Assembly: GCA_004793585.1 (NCBI GenBank)
Contig: SRZB01000003.1
Span: 98,080 to 162,079 of the forward strand
Source of the DNA: Hominisplanchenecus murintestinalis
GTDB lineage: Bacteria; Bacillota; Clostridia; Lachnospirales; Lachnospiraceae
Direction of reading: 5' to 3'
DNA length: 64,000 nt
A model generated the notes under the pieces. It worked only from the letters and a program-made list of their open reading frames with translations. It did not search any database and had not been told where the DNA came from. Position 1 is the stretch's first letter, and each line of letters begins with the position of its first letter. This document shows, piece after piece, positions 54,394 through 64,000 of the stretch. The translations under genes were made by a program, and so were the position numbers.

Positions 54394-54466
54394 ACCGTAC
54401 CTCCTTTGTAAAACCTGAATAGAAAAGAACCGAAGGGAGCTGCCTCACACAGCCCCCCTCCGTTAT

Positions 54467-54973
54467 TTACGCGTTCCTGCCACAGCAGAACTTATATTTT
54501 TTCCCGCTTCCGCACGGACACGGGTCATTTCTTCCAATCTTCTTTCCTTTTACAACTGTATTTGCCTTTTTCGCCTCTTTATACAGTGCTTTCTTTTTCT
54601 CTTCATCAAAAATCTCATCCCACATAGGAAGTTCATACAGCCAGTCCGCCTTCGCATCGACCATATTCTTATATAGCTTCTCTTTGTCAAACTCAAGGCT
54701 TACTACCGTATCCTCACTCAATTCCTCTATCGGATTCGGAACTTTCAGGCTGTCGTCGATGCCGTCAAGGAATCCTACCATTATCATCAAGTCCAGATTG
54801 TATTTCTCTGCCAGCTCTTTCACGGTTCCCTTCACTACTTCGTCCGGATTTGTAAGAAGCTGTTCGTAAACCCCTTTTTCGATTAAAAAGTACTCTGACC
54901 AGAATTTCTGCAGTATCTTCTTATCTGTTGTCTGAGAGTATGCTTTCTCTCTCCATTCCTGTAATAATCCCAT
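54467..54973 (-). CDS. SEC-C metal-binding domain protein
   Basis: A 168-residue soluble protein ending in a zinc-binding SEC-C motif, [20 protein letters not shown], as found at the end of SecA. The remainder is helical and acidic (KWYFLIE-like and [30 protein letters not shown]), matching a family of small DUF-type proteins with this tail. Function unknown; binding to ribosomes or SecB-type partners has been proposed for the motif. ATG 54973 is weakly preceded by AAAGGA. Confidence 0.85.
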   Translation of the reverse strand: MGLLQEWREKAYSQTTDKKILQKFWSEYFLIEKGVYEQLLTNPDEVVKGTVKELAEKYNLDLMIMVGFLDGIDDSLKVPNPIEELSEDTVVSLEFDKEKLYKNMVDAKADWLYELPMWDEIFDEEKKKALYKEAKKANTVVKGKKIGRNDPCPCGSGKKYKFCCGRNA

Positions 54974-55099
54974 TTCTTTACCATCCTTTGTCCCATAATG
55001 AATTCTGTAGGAAGCCCCGGCTTCCCTGATAGTTTTTAGACACACGCCCTATTATATACCATTTACAGCAATAAGGCAAAATTTTTTTTATTTTTGTCA

Positions 55100-55259
55100 C
55101 AAATCTTGTAACAGTTCAGCCTTCGGCTTCACTGTTACGGAATCCAGCCCATTTAAAGTTTGCTTTCGCAAAGGGCTGGATTCTCTGGCTGAATTTACGC
55201 ATTCTCACAGACTTTGCAGCAGGTGCAAAGTACCTGGGCTGAGCTGTTACCAAATCTTG
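55100..55259. mobile_element. MITE-like triple-hairpin element with terminal inverted repeats and 9-bp direct repeats
   Basis: The element proper is about 55108-55250. Its ends GTAACAGTTCAGCC and GGCTGAGCTGTTAC are inverted repeats with one mismatch, flanked on both sides by CAAATCTTG (55100-55108 and 55251-55259), as a target duplication would be. Inside are three hairpins: GTAACAGT/ACTGTTAC (55108-55138), GAATCCAGCCC/GGGCTGGATTC (55140-55183) and ACTTTGCA/TGCAAAGT (55211-55231). It has no coding capacity. It lies between uvrC and the SEC-C gene, and a short relative is at 13109-13136. Confidence 0.65.
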
Positions 55260-55288
55260 CAGCCACTCCCTTACAAAGTGCAATGGAC

Positions 55289-57190
55289 TCAGCTTTCCGG
55301 CAGAACCGTGGCATCTTTCGCCTGTGAGTCGGACGCCGCAAAAAACTCCTTCACTTTCCGTGCGCTGGCTTCATTCATGGCCGGAGCATTCGCCAATTCT
55401 TCGAGACTCGCCGCTTTTATCGCGTCCAAAGACTGGAACGTGCGCATCAGAGACTTCCGTCTGGCCGGCCCGATACCCGGAATATCATCCAAAATAGAAT
55501 GAACCTGCCCTTTGCTTCTCAGTGAACGATGGTACTCAATCGCAAAACGGTGTGCCTCATCCTGAATCCGCGTGATAAGCCGGAATCCCTCAGAAGATTT
55601 ATCGATAGGAATTTCTTCATTTCGGAAATAAAGCCCTCTTGTCCTGTGGTTATCATCTTTCACCATGCCGCACACCGGAATGTCAAGCTTCAGGCGCTCC
55701 AGTACCTGAAGCGCAATATTCACCTGCCCTTTTCCGCCATCCATCATGATTAAATCCGGAAACACGCTGAAACTTCCGAAACTATCTGCCACCTGCTTTT
55801 CCTCCAGCTCTTTTTGTTCCCTTAAACCATGCTCAAACCTTCTGGTAAGCACTTCATTCATGCTTGCATAATCATCTGGACCAACAACCGATTGAATCTT
55901 GAATTTCCGGTAATCGCTGCGCTTCGGTTTCCCCCGCTCATAAACTATCATAGAACCTACCGCTTCAAACCCGCTGATATTTGAAATATCATAAGCCTCT
56001 ACCCGAGATATATTTTCTATTCCCAAAAGCGATGCAATCTCTTTCATTGCCCCGATCGTACGGCCTTCTTCCCGTTTCATCCTGTCTTTATCCTGCTCTA
56101 AAACAATCTCCGCATTTTTCGCGGCCAATTCCACCAATTTTTCCTTCGTCCCTTTTTTCGGAACCCGGATATACACCCTTCCTCCCCGTTTCCCGCCGAG
56201 CCATTCCTCTACCACGGCGCTGTCCTCAATCTCCTGGGGAAGCATGATTTCTCTGGGAATAAATGGTGTACCCGTATAAAACTGTTTTACAAAGCTGGAC
56301 AAAATTGCTCCCGCACTATCCTGCGGAGCCACCCGCAGGTAAAAATGATCCCGCCCAATCATCCTGCCTCCGCGGATAAAGAACATTTGTACCACCGCAT
56401 CACTTTCCTGAACCGCCAGCGCAATAATATCCTTATCCTCCCCGTCACTGTTGGTAATCTTTTGTTTCTGGGCAATCATCTTTACACTTTTTAAAAGCTC
56501 CCGCTGCTCAATTGCCGCCTCAAAGTCCATCTGTTCTGCCGCTTCATTCATCCTCCGCTCCAACATCTTTACTACCGGGCTATAATTTCCATTCAAAAAA
56601 CCCAGAACTTCATCTACAGATTTACGGTAATCTTCACGGCTGATATAGCCCTGACAAGGCGCATTGCACTGTTTAATGTGATAATTTAAACAAGGTCTTT
56701 CATTTCCGATATCCCGCGGCAGCTTTCGGCTGCACGTGCGGATTTTGTAGATTTTATGAATCAAATCAATCGTATTGTTCACCGCTCCTGCGCTGGTATA
56801 AGGTCCGTAATACTTATTCTTATCCTTTTTCATGGAACGTGAAAAAAGCACCCGCGGATAATCCTCTGATGTAGTCACTTTGATAAACGGATAGGTCTTA
56901 TCATCTGTAAGCATAGTATTGTATTTCGGCCTATGCTCCTTAATTAAATTACACTCTAAAACTAATGCTTCCAGCTCTGAATCCGTGACAATATATTCAA
57001 ATCTGGAAATCCGTGACACCATCTGCTCGATTTTCGCGCCTTTATTCCGGCTGCTCTGAAAATACTGCCGGACACGGTTCTTTAAGCTGATAGCCTTTCC
57101 CACATAAATAATGGCGTCCCTATCATCATGCATAATATAAACCCCCGGTTTCCCGGGGAGTTTCTTTAATTCTTCCTGAATATCAAACAA
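55289..57190 (-). CDS. uvrC: Excinuclease ABC subunit C
   Basis: A 633-residue repair nuclease that makes both incisions after UvrAB. The N-terminal GIY-YIG domain is [20 protein letters not shown] with [16 protein letters not shown] zinc/iron-sulfur cysteine cluster follows ([24 protein letters not shown]), then a UVR domain ([20 protein letters not shown]), the RNase H-like C-terminal nuclease ([11 protein letters not shown] with [11 protein letters not shown]), and a terminal HhH pair ([18 protein letters not shown]). The start is TTG 57190, 10 bases after AAAGGAG. Confidence 0.98.
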   Translation of the reverse strand: MFDIQEELKKLPGKPGVYIMHDDRDAIIYVGKAISLKNRVRQYFQSSRNKGAKIEQMVSRISRFEYIVTDSELEALVLECNLIKEHRPKYNTMLTDDKTYPFIKVTTSEDYPRVLFSRSMKKDKNKYYGPYTSAGAVNNTIDLIHKIYKIRTCSRKLPRDIGNERPCLNYHIKQCNAPCQGYISREDYRKSVDEVLGFLNGNYSPVVKMLERRMNEAAEQMDFEAAIEQRELLKSVKMIAQKQKITNSDGEDKDIIALAVQESDAVVQMFFIRGGRMIGRDHFYLRVAPQDSAGAILSSFVKQFYTGTPFIPREIMLPQEIEDSAVVEEWLGGKRGGRVYIRVPKKGTKEKLVELAAKNAEIVLEQDKDRMKREEGRTIGAMKEIASLLGIENISRVEAYDISNISGFEAVGSMIVYERGKPKRSDYRKFKIQSVVGPDDYASMNEVLTRRFEHGLREQKELEEKQVADSFGSFSVFPDLIMMDGGKGQVNIALQVLERLKLDIPVCGMVKDDNHRTRGLYFRNEEIPIDKSSEGFRLITRIQDEAHRFAIEYHRSLRSKGQVHSILDDIPGIGPARRKSLMRTFQSLDAIKAASLEELANAPAMNEASARKVKEFFAASDSQAKDATVLPES

Positions 57191-57242
57191 TCTGCAGCCG
57201 CTCCTTTACATAAGTTCCCGTTTTATCCTTCCAAATCTCCCT

Positions 57243-57779
57243 CTACATAGCTGCCAGAGGAAGGAACTTCACCCGAAGCTCCTCATAAGGGCTGCGGCTG
57301 AACACTTCATAGGTAGAACACCATTTATCCACCAAACATACCAGCACGGACTCCCGATAACGGGGCAATGCTAAGTTCAGTGGAAACATATGTTTCGCAA
57401 TAATATCCTGTTCCCTCTCAGAAAGCCTGAAATCCTTTCTGGCATTTCGGAGCGCACGTCCTGCATGGGTAAAACCATGCCATCTGTGATACTTATTTTT
57501 CTCATGCCAATCATACAGAAAATAGTCATGCAGCAGCGCGCCTCTCAGCAACTCCCGCCTGTGATAAGCTATATGAAGCTTTTCTGCCAAAAGGCAGCTA
57601 AAATAAGAAACCGCAATACAGTGAAGCAGCGTACTCGTATTTCCATGCTGTGTAAAATCTTCCATCTTCAACAGCGAAGACTCCTCTGCCATCTTTTGTA
57701 AAACAGCGGCAAACTTTTCCTCAAACGCTTCCCTGGCCGCCATTCTCTCTTCTATGCTTCTGAAAAATCTTTTCCCCAC
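57243..57779 (-). CDS. HD domain protein (putative phosphohydrolase)
   Basis: A 178-residue protein with HD-superfamily metal motifs: HGNTSTLLHCIAVSYFS, LLRGALLHDYFLYDW and HGFTHAGRALRNA. It probably hydrolyses a nucleotide or cyclic nucleotide; the substrate is not evident. The C-terminus (DKWCSTYEVFSR) is a common ending for this small family. The start is GTG 57779, preceded by AGGAGGG. It lies between uvrC and ftsH on the same strand. Confidence 0.88.
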   Translation of the reverse strand: MGKRFFRSIEERMAAREAFEEKFAAVLQKMAEESSLLKMEDFTQHGNTSTLLHCIAVSYFSCLLAEKLHIAYHRRELLRGALLHDYFLYDWHEKNKYHRWHGFTHAGRALRNARKDFRLSEREQDIIAKHMFPLNLALPRYRESVLVCLVDKWCSTYEVFSRSPYEELRVKFLPLAAM

Positions 57780-57845
57780 GATAGCCCTCCTGACTTCTCG
57801 AACAGCCGCGCCATATCTGGGCTGTCCGCAATGCTAGTTCCTGTC

Positions 57846-59768
57846 TCAGCTTTCAGCCGCAGCCTCTTTGTCCAGGCTGACTGTTCCTTCTGCCTGATGA
57901 AAAATTTCCATAAACTGTTTGCCTGTAATCGTTTCCTTTTCTATCAGGAACGCCGCAATCTTATCCATTGTATCCTTATGCTCCTGCAGAAGCTTCTTCG
58001 CCTTTTCATATGACTCTTTTATAAGTTTCATGACTTCTTTATCTACTTCTGCTTCCGTCACTTCACTGCAGTTTAACACCAGGCGGTTATCTAAATATTC
58101 ACCCGCCACTGATTCTAATCCTACCATTCCAAATTTCTCAGACATGCCAAAGCGTGTAATCATAGAACGGGCAATCTTTGTTGCTTTCTCTATATCGTTC
58201 GCGGCGCCTGTCGTCACAGAACCAAAGACAATCTCCTCTGCTGCACGGCCTGCGGTAAAAGTCACCAGTTCTGCACGGAGCTCCGCTTCTGTCTGAAGAT
58301 GCTTTTCCTCCTCCGGAACATTCAGCACGTAGCCCAGCGTTCCCATCGTACGGGGCACAATCGTAATCTTCTGTACCGGCTCCGCATCCTTCTGCAAGGC
58401 GCTTACCAGCGCATGGCCCACCTCATGATAAGAAACAATCTTCCTCTCCTCGGTACTCAAAATCTTGTTTTTCTTTTCCTTACCTACCAGCACCAGCTCC
58501 ACAGCGTCAAACAAATCTTTCTGGCAAACCACTTCCCTGCCCTGCTTCACTGCCAGAATAGCCGCCTCATTCACCATGTTCGCCAAATCAGACCCCACTG
58601 CCCCCGATGTCGCCAGCGCAATCGCATCTAAATCTACTGTTTCATCCAGCTTCACATCCTTGCAATGTACCTTCAGCGTATCCACACGCCCTTTCAAATC
58701 CGGCTTCTCCACGATAATCCGCCTGTCAAAGCGTCCCGGACGCAAAAGAGCCGGGTCTAAAACCTCCGGGCGGTTTGTCGCTGCCAGAATCAAAAGCCCG
58801 GAACCGCTGTCAAAACCGTCCATCTCAGCCAGAAGCTGATTCAGCGTCTGCTCCCTCTCATCGTTCCCTCCGCCATAACGGCTGTCACGGCTCTTGCCAA
58901 TGGCATCCACCTCATCAATAAAAATAATACACGGTGCATTCTTCTTTGCTTCCTCAAAAAGCTCACGTACACGGGAAGCGCCCACGCCCACGAACATTTC
59001 CACAAAATCAGAACCTGAAAGTGAGAAGAACGGCGCATGCGCTTCTCCCGCTACCGCTTTGGCCAGCAAAGTTTTTCCTGTACCCGGAGGTCCCACCAGC
59101 AGCGCGCCTTTGGGAAGCTTCGCCCCGATTTTTGAATAGCGTCCGGGATTTTCAAGGAAATCCACCACTTCCTGCAGGGATTCCTTTGCCTCATCCTGCC
59201 CGGCCACATCCTTAAAAGTCACGCCTGTTTCTTTCTGGGCATATACCCTGGCCTTATTCCGCCCTACGCCCATGACGCCGCCGCCCTTTGACATTTTCCT
59301 CATAAAGAACCAGAGCAGCAGCCATACAAAGATAAGAGGAACCAGAGTTGCCAAAATATTAAACAGCACCACGTTCGTTGTATCCGGAACCTTATATTCA
59401 CAGGGAATCTCTGCCTCCAGAAGTTTCTGAGTCAGGTTTTCATCATCCATGCGCCCGGTCTTGTAGCTGAATTCAATCCCTCGGAACGGCTGTTCTTTCG
59501 GCACGATAGTAATTTCATTGTTTGTGACAGTTACTTTTTCAACCTTCCCCTCATCTACCATTTTCATGAATTGATTATACGTAATCCTCGTCTCCGTAGA
59601 ATCTTTCAGCATTGTGTTAAAAAGATTGATTACAATCAATGCGACGAGAGATACAACCAGAAAAATAACAATATTCTGTCCATTTTTTGGTGTCTTGCCA
59701 TTTTTAGGATCGTTCTGGGAGCCTCCCTGAGAGCCATTCCCATTTCCTGGCGTCTGATTATTATCCAT
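57846..59768 (-). CDS. ftsH: ATP-dependent zinc metalloprotease FtsH
   Basis: A 640-residue membrane AAA+ protease that degrades misfolded membrane and regulatory proteins. Two membrane helices (about residues 30-52 and 130-155) flank an extracytoplasmic domain. The ATPase has Walker A GPPGTGKT and Walker [12 protein letters not shown]; the zinc site is His448-Glu449-x-x-His452 in [10 protein letters not shown]. The Asn/Gly-rich N-terminus precedes the first helix. AGGAGGT lies upstream of the ATG. It is divergent from the DUF1846 gene. Confidence 0.98.
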   Translation of the reverse strand: MDNNQTPGNGNGSQGGSQNDPKNGKTPKNGQNIVIFLVVSLVALIVINLFNTMLKDSTETRITYNQFMKMVDEGKVEKVTVTNNEITIVPKEQPFRGIEFSYKTGRMDDENLTQKLLEAEIPCEYKVPDTTNVVLFNILATLVPLIFVWLLLWFFMRKMSKGGGVMGVGRNKARVYAQKETGVTFKDVAGQDEAKESLQEVVDFLENPGRYSKIGAKLPKGALLVGPPGTGKTLLAKAVAGEAHAPFFSLSGSDFVEMFVGVGASRVRELFEEAKKNAPCIIFIDEVDAIGKSRDSRYGGGNDEREQTLNQLLAEMDGFDSGSGLLILAATNRPEVLDPALLRPGRFDRRIIVEKPDLKGRVDTLKVHCKDVKLDETVDLDAIALATSGAVGSDLANMVNEAAILAVKQGREVVCQKDLFDAVELVLVGKEKKNKILSTEERKIVSYHEVGHALVSALQKDAEPVQKITIVPRTMGTLGYVLNVPEEEKHLQTEAELRAELVTFTAGRAAEEIVFGSVTTGAANDIEKATKIARSMITRFGMSEKFGMVGLESVAGEYLDNRLVLNCSEVTEAEVDKEVMKLIKESYEKAKKLLQEHKDTMDKIAAFLIEKETITGKQFMEIFHQAEGTVSLDKEAAAES

Positions 59769-59889
59769 TTCTACCTCCTAATTCTCATTCTCATCTATTA
59801 TAAAGATACTTCCCATAGAAATCAATACAGAGTTTGTGAAAAAAACCTCACAAATCTAAATGTTTTCTAAAATACTGTCGAAAAGGGTT

Positions 59890-59918
59890 TTTACAACTCT
59901 CCTTTTTTATAGTATACT
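59890..59918 (+). promoter_or_regulatory. promoter of DUF1846 gene
   Basis: TTTACA (59890-59895), 17-base spacer, TATACT (59913-59918), about 35 bases before the ATG. Confidence 0.7.
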
Positions 59919-59952
59919 TTTATTAACGAAATACTGAACAGGAGAATGACCA

Positions 59953-61431
59953 ATGAAAATAGGATTTGACAACGAGAAATACCTTACCATGCAGTCTGAA
60001 CACATCCGCGAGCGTATTGGCCAGTTTGGGAACAAGCTGTACCTGGAGTTCGGCGGAAAACTTTTTGATGACTTCCACGCTTCCCGTGTATTGCCGGGCT
60101 TCGAACCGGACAGTAAGCTGCGGATGCTTATGCAGCTTTCCGAACAAGCCGAAATCGTCATTGTCATCAGTGCCGGAGATATTGAAAAAAATAAAATCCG
60201 CGGCGATTTGGGGATTACCTATGACACAGATGTATTGCGCCTGATTGATTCCTTTGAGGAAAAGGGGCTTTATGTGGGAAGTGTCGTCATCACCCAATAT
60301 GCCGGGCAAAGCAGCGCAGACCTCTTCAAGAGCCGGCTTCAGAAGCTGGGATTCAAAGTATATACGCACTACGCTATCGAAGGATATCCTTCTAATATTC
60401 CGCTGATTGTCAGCGATAACGGCTACGGAAAAAATGAATACATCGAAACAGAACGGCCGCTGGTCGTCATCACTGCGCCAGGTCCCGGAAGCGGAAAAAT
60501 GGCAACCTGCCTTTCCCAGCTTTACCATGAGCACAAACGGGGAATCCCTGCAGGATACGCTAAATTCGAAACTTTCCCTATCTGGAACATCCCGCTGAAA
60601 CACCCGGTGAACCTTGCCTACGAGGCTGCTACCGCCGATTTGAACGATATCAATATGATTGACCCTTTCCACCTGGAAGCCTATGGAAAAGTGACGGTAA
60701 ATTATAACCGCGACGTAGAAATCTTTCCCGTGCTCTCTGCCATTTTTGAGCGGATTTATGGGGAAAGCCCCTATAAATCCCCCACAGATATGGGGGTAAA
60801 TATGGCTGGAAACTGTATCGTAGATGATGAGGCGTGCTGCGAAGCTTCCCGCCAGGAAATCGTACGCCGCTATTTCCAGGCGCTGAATGAACTGGCTGCC
60901 GGAACAAAGTCCGATTCTGAAGCCCTGAAAATCGAACTTATTATGAAGCAGGCACATGTAGCCGTTACGGACAGGCCGGTAGTTCCTGCCGCCCTAAAGC
61001 GCGCCGCCCTCACAGGTGCAACCGCCGCCGCCCTGGAACTTCCCGATGGAAAGATCATAACCGGAAAAACCTCCGACCTCCTGGGTCCCTGTTCCGCACT
61101 CCTTTTGAACGCCTTAAAAACACTGGCAGGCACTTCTGATGAGAGACATGTGATTTCTCCCGAAGCTATAGAGCCTATCCAGAGGCTGAAAACCGAATAC
61201 CTCGGCAGCCATAACCCGCGTCTCCACACAGACGAAGTGCTTATCGCCCTTTCGATCAGCGCCGCCGCCGACCCAGACGCACAGAAAGCTCTGGAACAGC
61301 TGCCAAAGCTAAACGGCTGCCAAGCCCATGCCACATCGATGCTTTCAACTGTAGATATCAAACAGTTTAAACGCCTGGGCATACAGATGACGGCAGAACC
61401 CGTATACGAAAATAAACGTCTCTATCATTAA
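59953..61431 (+). CDS. DUF1846 family protein
   Basis: A 492-residue cytoplasmic protein, full length for DUF1846. It begins MKIGFDNEKYLTMQSEHIRE and contains an alpha/beta nucleotide-binding-like core (LVVITAPGPGSGKMATCLSQL resembles a P-loop). Further conserved blocks are DPFHLEAYGKVTVNYNRD and DMGVNMAGNCIVDD. Proteins of this family occur widely in Firmicutes and Actinobacteria; the activity is unknown to me. AGGAG precedes the ATG. It is monocistronic with a terminator at 61449-61487. Confidence 0.93.
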   Translation: MKIGFDNEKYLTMQSEHIRERIGQFGNKLYLEFGGKLFDDFHASRVLPGFEPDSKLRMLMQLSEQAEIVIVISAGDIEKNKIRGDLGITYDTDVLRLIDSFEEKGLYVGSVVITQYAGQSSADLFKSRLQKLGFKVYTHYAIEGYPSNIPLIVSDNGYGKNEYIETERPLVVITAPGPGSGKMATCLSQLYHEHKRGIPAGYAKFETFPIWNIPLKHPVNLAYEAATADLNDINMIDPFHLEAYGKVTVNYNRDVEIFPVLSAIFERIYGESPYKSPTDMGVNMAGNCIVDDEACCEASRQEIVRRYFQALNELAAGTKSDSEALKIELIMKQAHVAVTDRPVVPAALKRAALTGATAAALELPDGKIITGKTSDLLGPCSALLLNALKTLAGTSDERHVISPEAIEPIQRLKTEYLGSHNPRLHTDEVLIALSISAAADPDAQKALEQLPKLNGCQAHATSMLSTVDIKQFKRLGIQMTAEPVYENKRLYH

Positions 61432-61448
61432 ACCGGCACACAAAGAAC

Positions 61449-61487
61449 GCCGCAGCGCTGTCTGGAAACGACATGCCTGCGGCTTTT
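61449..61487 (+). terminator. intrinsic terminator after DUF1846
   Basis: GCCGCAG pairs with CTGCGGC followed by TTTT, with a 21-base loop containing a smaller stem. Confidence 0.7.
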
Positions 61488-61990
61488 ATATTCTACAGGC
61501 CCATTTCAAATCTATGCGCTCATTCAAAAGACACGAAACACCTTTCTTCTTCATAAATCTGTAAATTATCAAATAATACCTGTTTATTCCACAATTCCCA
61601 CACCATATTCGGATTATTGAAATGTCAATAGTTTTTTTGAGTTTTTTCCGCAAAAACCCCAATTTATGAGTTCTACACAAAACGAACGTTCCTTAAAAAT
61701 ACTATGTAAACCAGTTAAAAACATTAAAATTTTGTGGATAATGTGCATAACTCCGTGCATAACTCAAATATGCCCTATTTTCAAGCTTTTCCATTGTGGA
61801 TAACTTTTGGAGAAGCGTTGACATAATTCTTCCTTCTTTTTGAAACCTGTCAAATTTTGTGCAATGTGCACACATGGAATTACCCCTCTGTTTTATTAAC
61901 AAAATATTACTTCTGTTAACTCATTGTAACATCTAAAGTTTTCAAACACTTTTATCTAATATTTTTCTACCCACGTTTTCACCTTCTGCT
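61488..61990. other. gene-free AT-rich stretch with DnaA-box cluster
   Basis: About 500 bases with no credible gene. Four DnaA-box matches (TTATNCACA type), all in the same orientation, lie at 61733-61741 (TGTGGATAA), 61742-61750 (TGTGCATAA), 61754-61762 (CGTGCATAA) and 61795-61803 (TGTGGATAA). The rest is AT-rich. dnaA and dnaN are not in the window, so this may be part of a replication origin region or a DnaA-regulated site. Confidence 0.55.
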
Positions 61991-62116
61991 AGTCAAAAAC
62001 CCCGCTGCAAGCAACGGGGCATCAAACTTGAAGCGCCCCAAGGGGCGGGGTATTTGACCCTCGCGGCAGTCGCCAAATGCCTGCAAGCAGTCACTTGGCT
62101 CGTTGCTCGCGGGAAT
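61991..62116 (-). repeat. dispersed intergenic repeat, copy 2 (126 bp)
   Basis: Same length and almost the same sequence as 7116-7241. On the minus strand it starts right after the T-tract of the NlpC/P60 terminator with ATTCCCGCGAGCAACGAGCC, contains the CGCCCC/GGGGCG hairpin, and ends CCCCG-TTGCTTGCAG-CGGGGTTTTT, a second terminator-like stem. Confidence 0.85.
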
Positions 62117-62150
62117 AAAAAAACGGGCTCGTCTCTTACGAGACGAGCCC
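62117..62150 (-). terminator. strong intrinsic terminator of the NlpC/P60 gene
   Basis: On the minus strand GGGCTCGTCTC-GTAA-GAGACGAGCCC is followed by a run of T7. Confidence 0.92.
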
Positions 62151-62172
62151 TACCCCTATATTAATTAACGAA

Positions 62173-63801
62173 TTAATCGATATAACTCCTTGCTGCGCAC
62201 GGTGTACGATACCCAATGTCAGATACAATAATCCCTGTCCTGGAAGTGCTGGCATGCACAACCTGGCCATTTCCGATATACATGGTCACATGCCCAATTC
62301 CGTAATCACCGCTTCCACTGTAGAATAACAAATCTCCCGGCTGGATGTTGGAAAGGCTTACTGCCCTGCCTCCTACAGACTGTGCGCCTGCCGTACGCGG
62401 GATAGAAATCCCGAAGTTTGCCATAACTGATTGTGTAAACCCGGAACAGTCCGCCCCGTTTGTAAGGCTTGTGCCGCCGTACACATACGGACATCCGACA
62501 AACTGCAGTGCAAAGTTCACAATTGACTGCCTGGTGCCTGAAGTACTTGAGGAATCAGATGTTGAAGACTGTGTAGCCTGAGCTGCCGCATCTGCCTGAG
62601 CCTGCGCCGCTGCATCTGCCTCTGCCTGCGCTGTCTCAGCTTCCTGAATCGCTACATCTGCTGCCTGCTGCGCCTCATCTGTCCCTTGCTGCGCTGCATT
62701 CGCCTGTGCTTCTGCCGCTGCCTGTGCCGCTGCGTCCGCCGCTTCCTGTGCTGCCTGTGCCTGCGCCGCTGCTTCTGCTTCTGCCTGCGCTGCTGCTTCT
62801 GCTTCTGCCTGCGCTGCCGCCTCTGCTTCTGCCTGTGCCGCTGCATCTGCCGCCGCCTGCGCCGCTGCTTCTGCTTCTGCTTTTGCCGCCGCTTCTGCCT
62901 CTGCTGCTTTCTGCGCTTCTTCTGCCATTACTGCCGCGTAGGCTGCCTCATTTGCCTTATCTATCGTATTCTGTGCAAGCTCCTGCAAATCATAGTCAAA
63001 TGCCTGTTCCGCCGCCAGCTGCTTAACCTCTGCTGCTGCCTGTGACGCCATGTAAGCCGCATAAGCCGCTTCATCCGCAGTAGCGCTGTTCATGGCTTCT
63101 ACTGCCGCACTCAGCATTTCCTCCGCTTTATCGTGCGCTGCCTTAGCTGCATCTTCCCTGGCTTCTACTTTCTCAATGGACTCTGCTTCTACAAACTGAG
63201 TACTGCAATCCACATAATCCTTCGAAACATATCCTATTACATCTGAATCAACCGCAACCTTTACCCAGTCCCCTGCATCTTCCAGGATTTCAAGGCATTG
63301 GGAGTCGCCGACCATGCTGACTACCTTTGATTTTGCGCTCGCTTTCTTCCTGACCATCAAGGTCGTCGTATTTACGGTTGCCATCTCGGTTCCCACATTA
63401 CCCGCAAGCTCTTTTGCCTGCTCTCCGGTAGCGAAAAACTCCGATTTTACATATCCGGTAACATCTCCTGACTTAATCAGATACCAGTCCCCCTCCTGAC
63501 CAAGAATATCTGCAGCAGAATTGTTATAAAGCTGTCCAATGACCTGGCCTTCTTCTCCTGCGGCATCCCGAACATTTACATACTCGTCTACCTGAGCGAT
63601 TGCCTTTACGTCATAACCGCTTGCCTTTACCTGTATGGTACCGCCCGCTGCCTCTTTCTTGTCCTTCTGCTCCTTAATTCTGGATTCCAGACCTGCCAGC
63701 GGTACAATGTTCCCGGACGCCATAGTCACAACACCGTTTCCTGCAAATGTCATTGCTCCTGCCAGACAGCATGCGGTTGCTTTCCATACTGCTTTTCTCA
63801 T
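62173..63801 (-). CDS. Secreted NlpC/P60 peptidoglycan hydrolase with SH3 domains and Ala-rich coil
   Basis: A 542-residue exported wall enzyme. After a signal peptide (residues 1-30) come two bacterial SH3 domains (VDEYVNVRDAAGEEGQVIGQ; TTLMVRKKASAKSKVVSMVG), then a long Ala/Glu/Gln helix (about 215-400) with near-perfect AEAEAAAQ repeats, a Ser/Thr linker, and a C-terminal NlpC/P60 domain. In that domain Cys452 (NGADCSGFTQ) is the nucleophile and GIGHVTMYIG and QVVHAST supply His. It should cleave the D-Glu-to-diamino-acid bond of stem peptides. GGAGGATGAG precedes the ATG. The Ala repeats are prone to length variation. Confidence 0.95.
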   Translation of the reverse strand: MRKAVWKATACCLAGAMTFAGNGVVTMASGNIVPLAGLESRIKEQKDKKEAAGGTIQVKASGYDVKAIAQVDEYVNVRDAAGEEGQVIGQLYNNSAADILGQEGDWYLIKSGDVTGYVKSEFFATGEQAKELAGNVGTEMATVNTTTLMVRKKASAKSKVVSMVGDSQCLEILEDAGDWVKVAVDSDVIGYVSKDYVDCSTQFVEAESIEKVEAREDAAKAAHDKAEEMLSAAVEAMNSATADEAAYAAYMASQAAAEVKQLAAEQAFDYDLQELAQNTIDKANEAAYAAVMAEEAQKAAEAEAAAKAEAEAAAQAAADAAAQAEAEAAAQAEAEAAAQAEAEAAAQAQAAQEAADAAAQAAAEAQANAAQQGTDEAQQAADVAIQEAETAQAEADAAAQAQADAAAQATQSSTSDSSSTSGTRQSIVNFALQFVGCPYVYGGTSLTNGADCSGFTQSVMANFGISIPRTAGAQSVGGRAVSLSNIQPGDLLFYSGSGDYGIGHVTMYIGNGQVVHASTSRTGIIVSDIGYRTPCAARSYID

Positions 63802-64000
63802 TTATACTCATCCTCCATATGTATTGCTTCATTTGTTACATATTTATTAACTTTTTACAGGGCTATCATAACAAATATTACGTTCCTTGTCAACACTTAT
63901 AACACTTTTTTTACATCCGGAAATATCTCATGCCGTTAAATTGCAGTTTGTCGGGGAGGTTGCCGCTTACACCATACAGTTATGGAACCGATAGTTTCTG
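63802..64000. other. intergenic sequence at window edge
   Basis: Upstream of the NlpC/P60 gene; it should contain that gene's promoter. I see no certain coding sequence; a short frame at 63635-63850 on the plus strand is a shadow. Confidence 0.5.

Noticed and set aside
61702..61902. 66-aa minus-strand frame in the DnaA-box region
   Set aside because: No ribosome site or recognised motif; the DnaA-box pattern explains the sequence better.
62652..63045. Plus- and minus-strand Arg/Gln or Leu/Cys-rich frames over the NlpC/P60 Ala-rich coil
   Set aside because: Low-complexity shadows of the GCN-rich alanine repeats.

Overview
The window looks like a chromosomal segment of a gut Lachnospiraceae bacterium (Firmicutes, Clostridia), plausibly in the Mediterraneibacter/Ruminococcus torques-gnavus/Blautia/Dorea neighbourhood. 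The grounds are a secreted GH101 mucin O-glycanase, AGGAGG-type ribosome binding sites, TTGACA/TATAAT promoters, an FMN-riboswitch-controlled RibU, a MetA with Glu111, and a Streptococcus thermophilus CRISPR1-like type II-A CRISPR-Cas9 locus. The genus is inference; no ribosomal RNA is present.

Layout. 0-1 kb: end of an lrgA/lrgB pair. 1-7 kb: a 1970-residue secreted GH101 protein. 7-15.5 kb: tRNA-Gly(GCC), small enzymes (nitroreductase, DJ-1/PfpI, CYTH, polysaccharide deacetylase, EEP phosphatase, GNAT) and an ArsR-type regulator with a MATE exporter behind twin operators. 15.5-16.7 kb: a scar of broken genes (SprT-like, WYL). 16.7-31 kb: FMN riboswitch and ribU, a DRE-TIM aldolase, RarA, a second deacetylase, FN3 and YesL-like proteins, DUF1002 plus a lipase, a TtcA-like enzyme, a zinc-ribbon/DUF5685/J-domain cluster, PHP, SseB-like and YitT proteins. 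31-36 kb: uvrB-uvrA. 36.2-43.7 kb: CRISPR array, csn2, cas2, cas1, tracrRNA, cas9 (all minus strand) and a small divergent HTH-like gene. 43.7-49 kb: rluF-like, ligA, cls and metA on the minus strand. 49-60 kb: SH3 protein, tRNA-Arg(CCG), hypotheticals, a decayed mobile region, DUF436, YdcF, SEC-C, uvrC, HD and ftsH. 60-64 kb: DUF1846, a gene-free stretch with four DnaA-box matches, and an NlpC/P60 wall hydrolase.

The most interesting system is the CRISPR locus. Cas9 is compact (1102 aa) with intact RuvC and HNH residues. The tracrRNA has a strong own promoter overlapping the end of cas9, and its anti-repeat is bracketed by a 12-bp inverted repeat that could fold it into a single-guide-like RNA. 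The array promoter -10 box contains the csn2 stop codon, so the transcribed leader is only about 48 nt. That leader ends in ATTTGAT (compare the leader-anchoring site ATTTGAG) and can pair over 11 bp with the first repeat.

Two dispersed intergenic elements stand out. One is a 126-bp repeat present twice, with a 48-bp deletion form beside the FMN riboswitch. The other is a roughly 143-bp triple-hairpin element with near-perfect terminal inverted repeats and a flanking 9-bp direct repeat (MITE-like), with a 28-bp relative at 13.1 kb.
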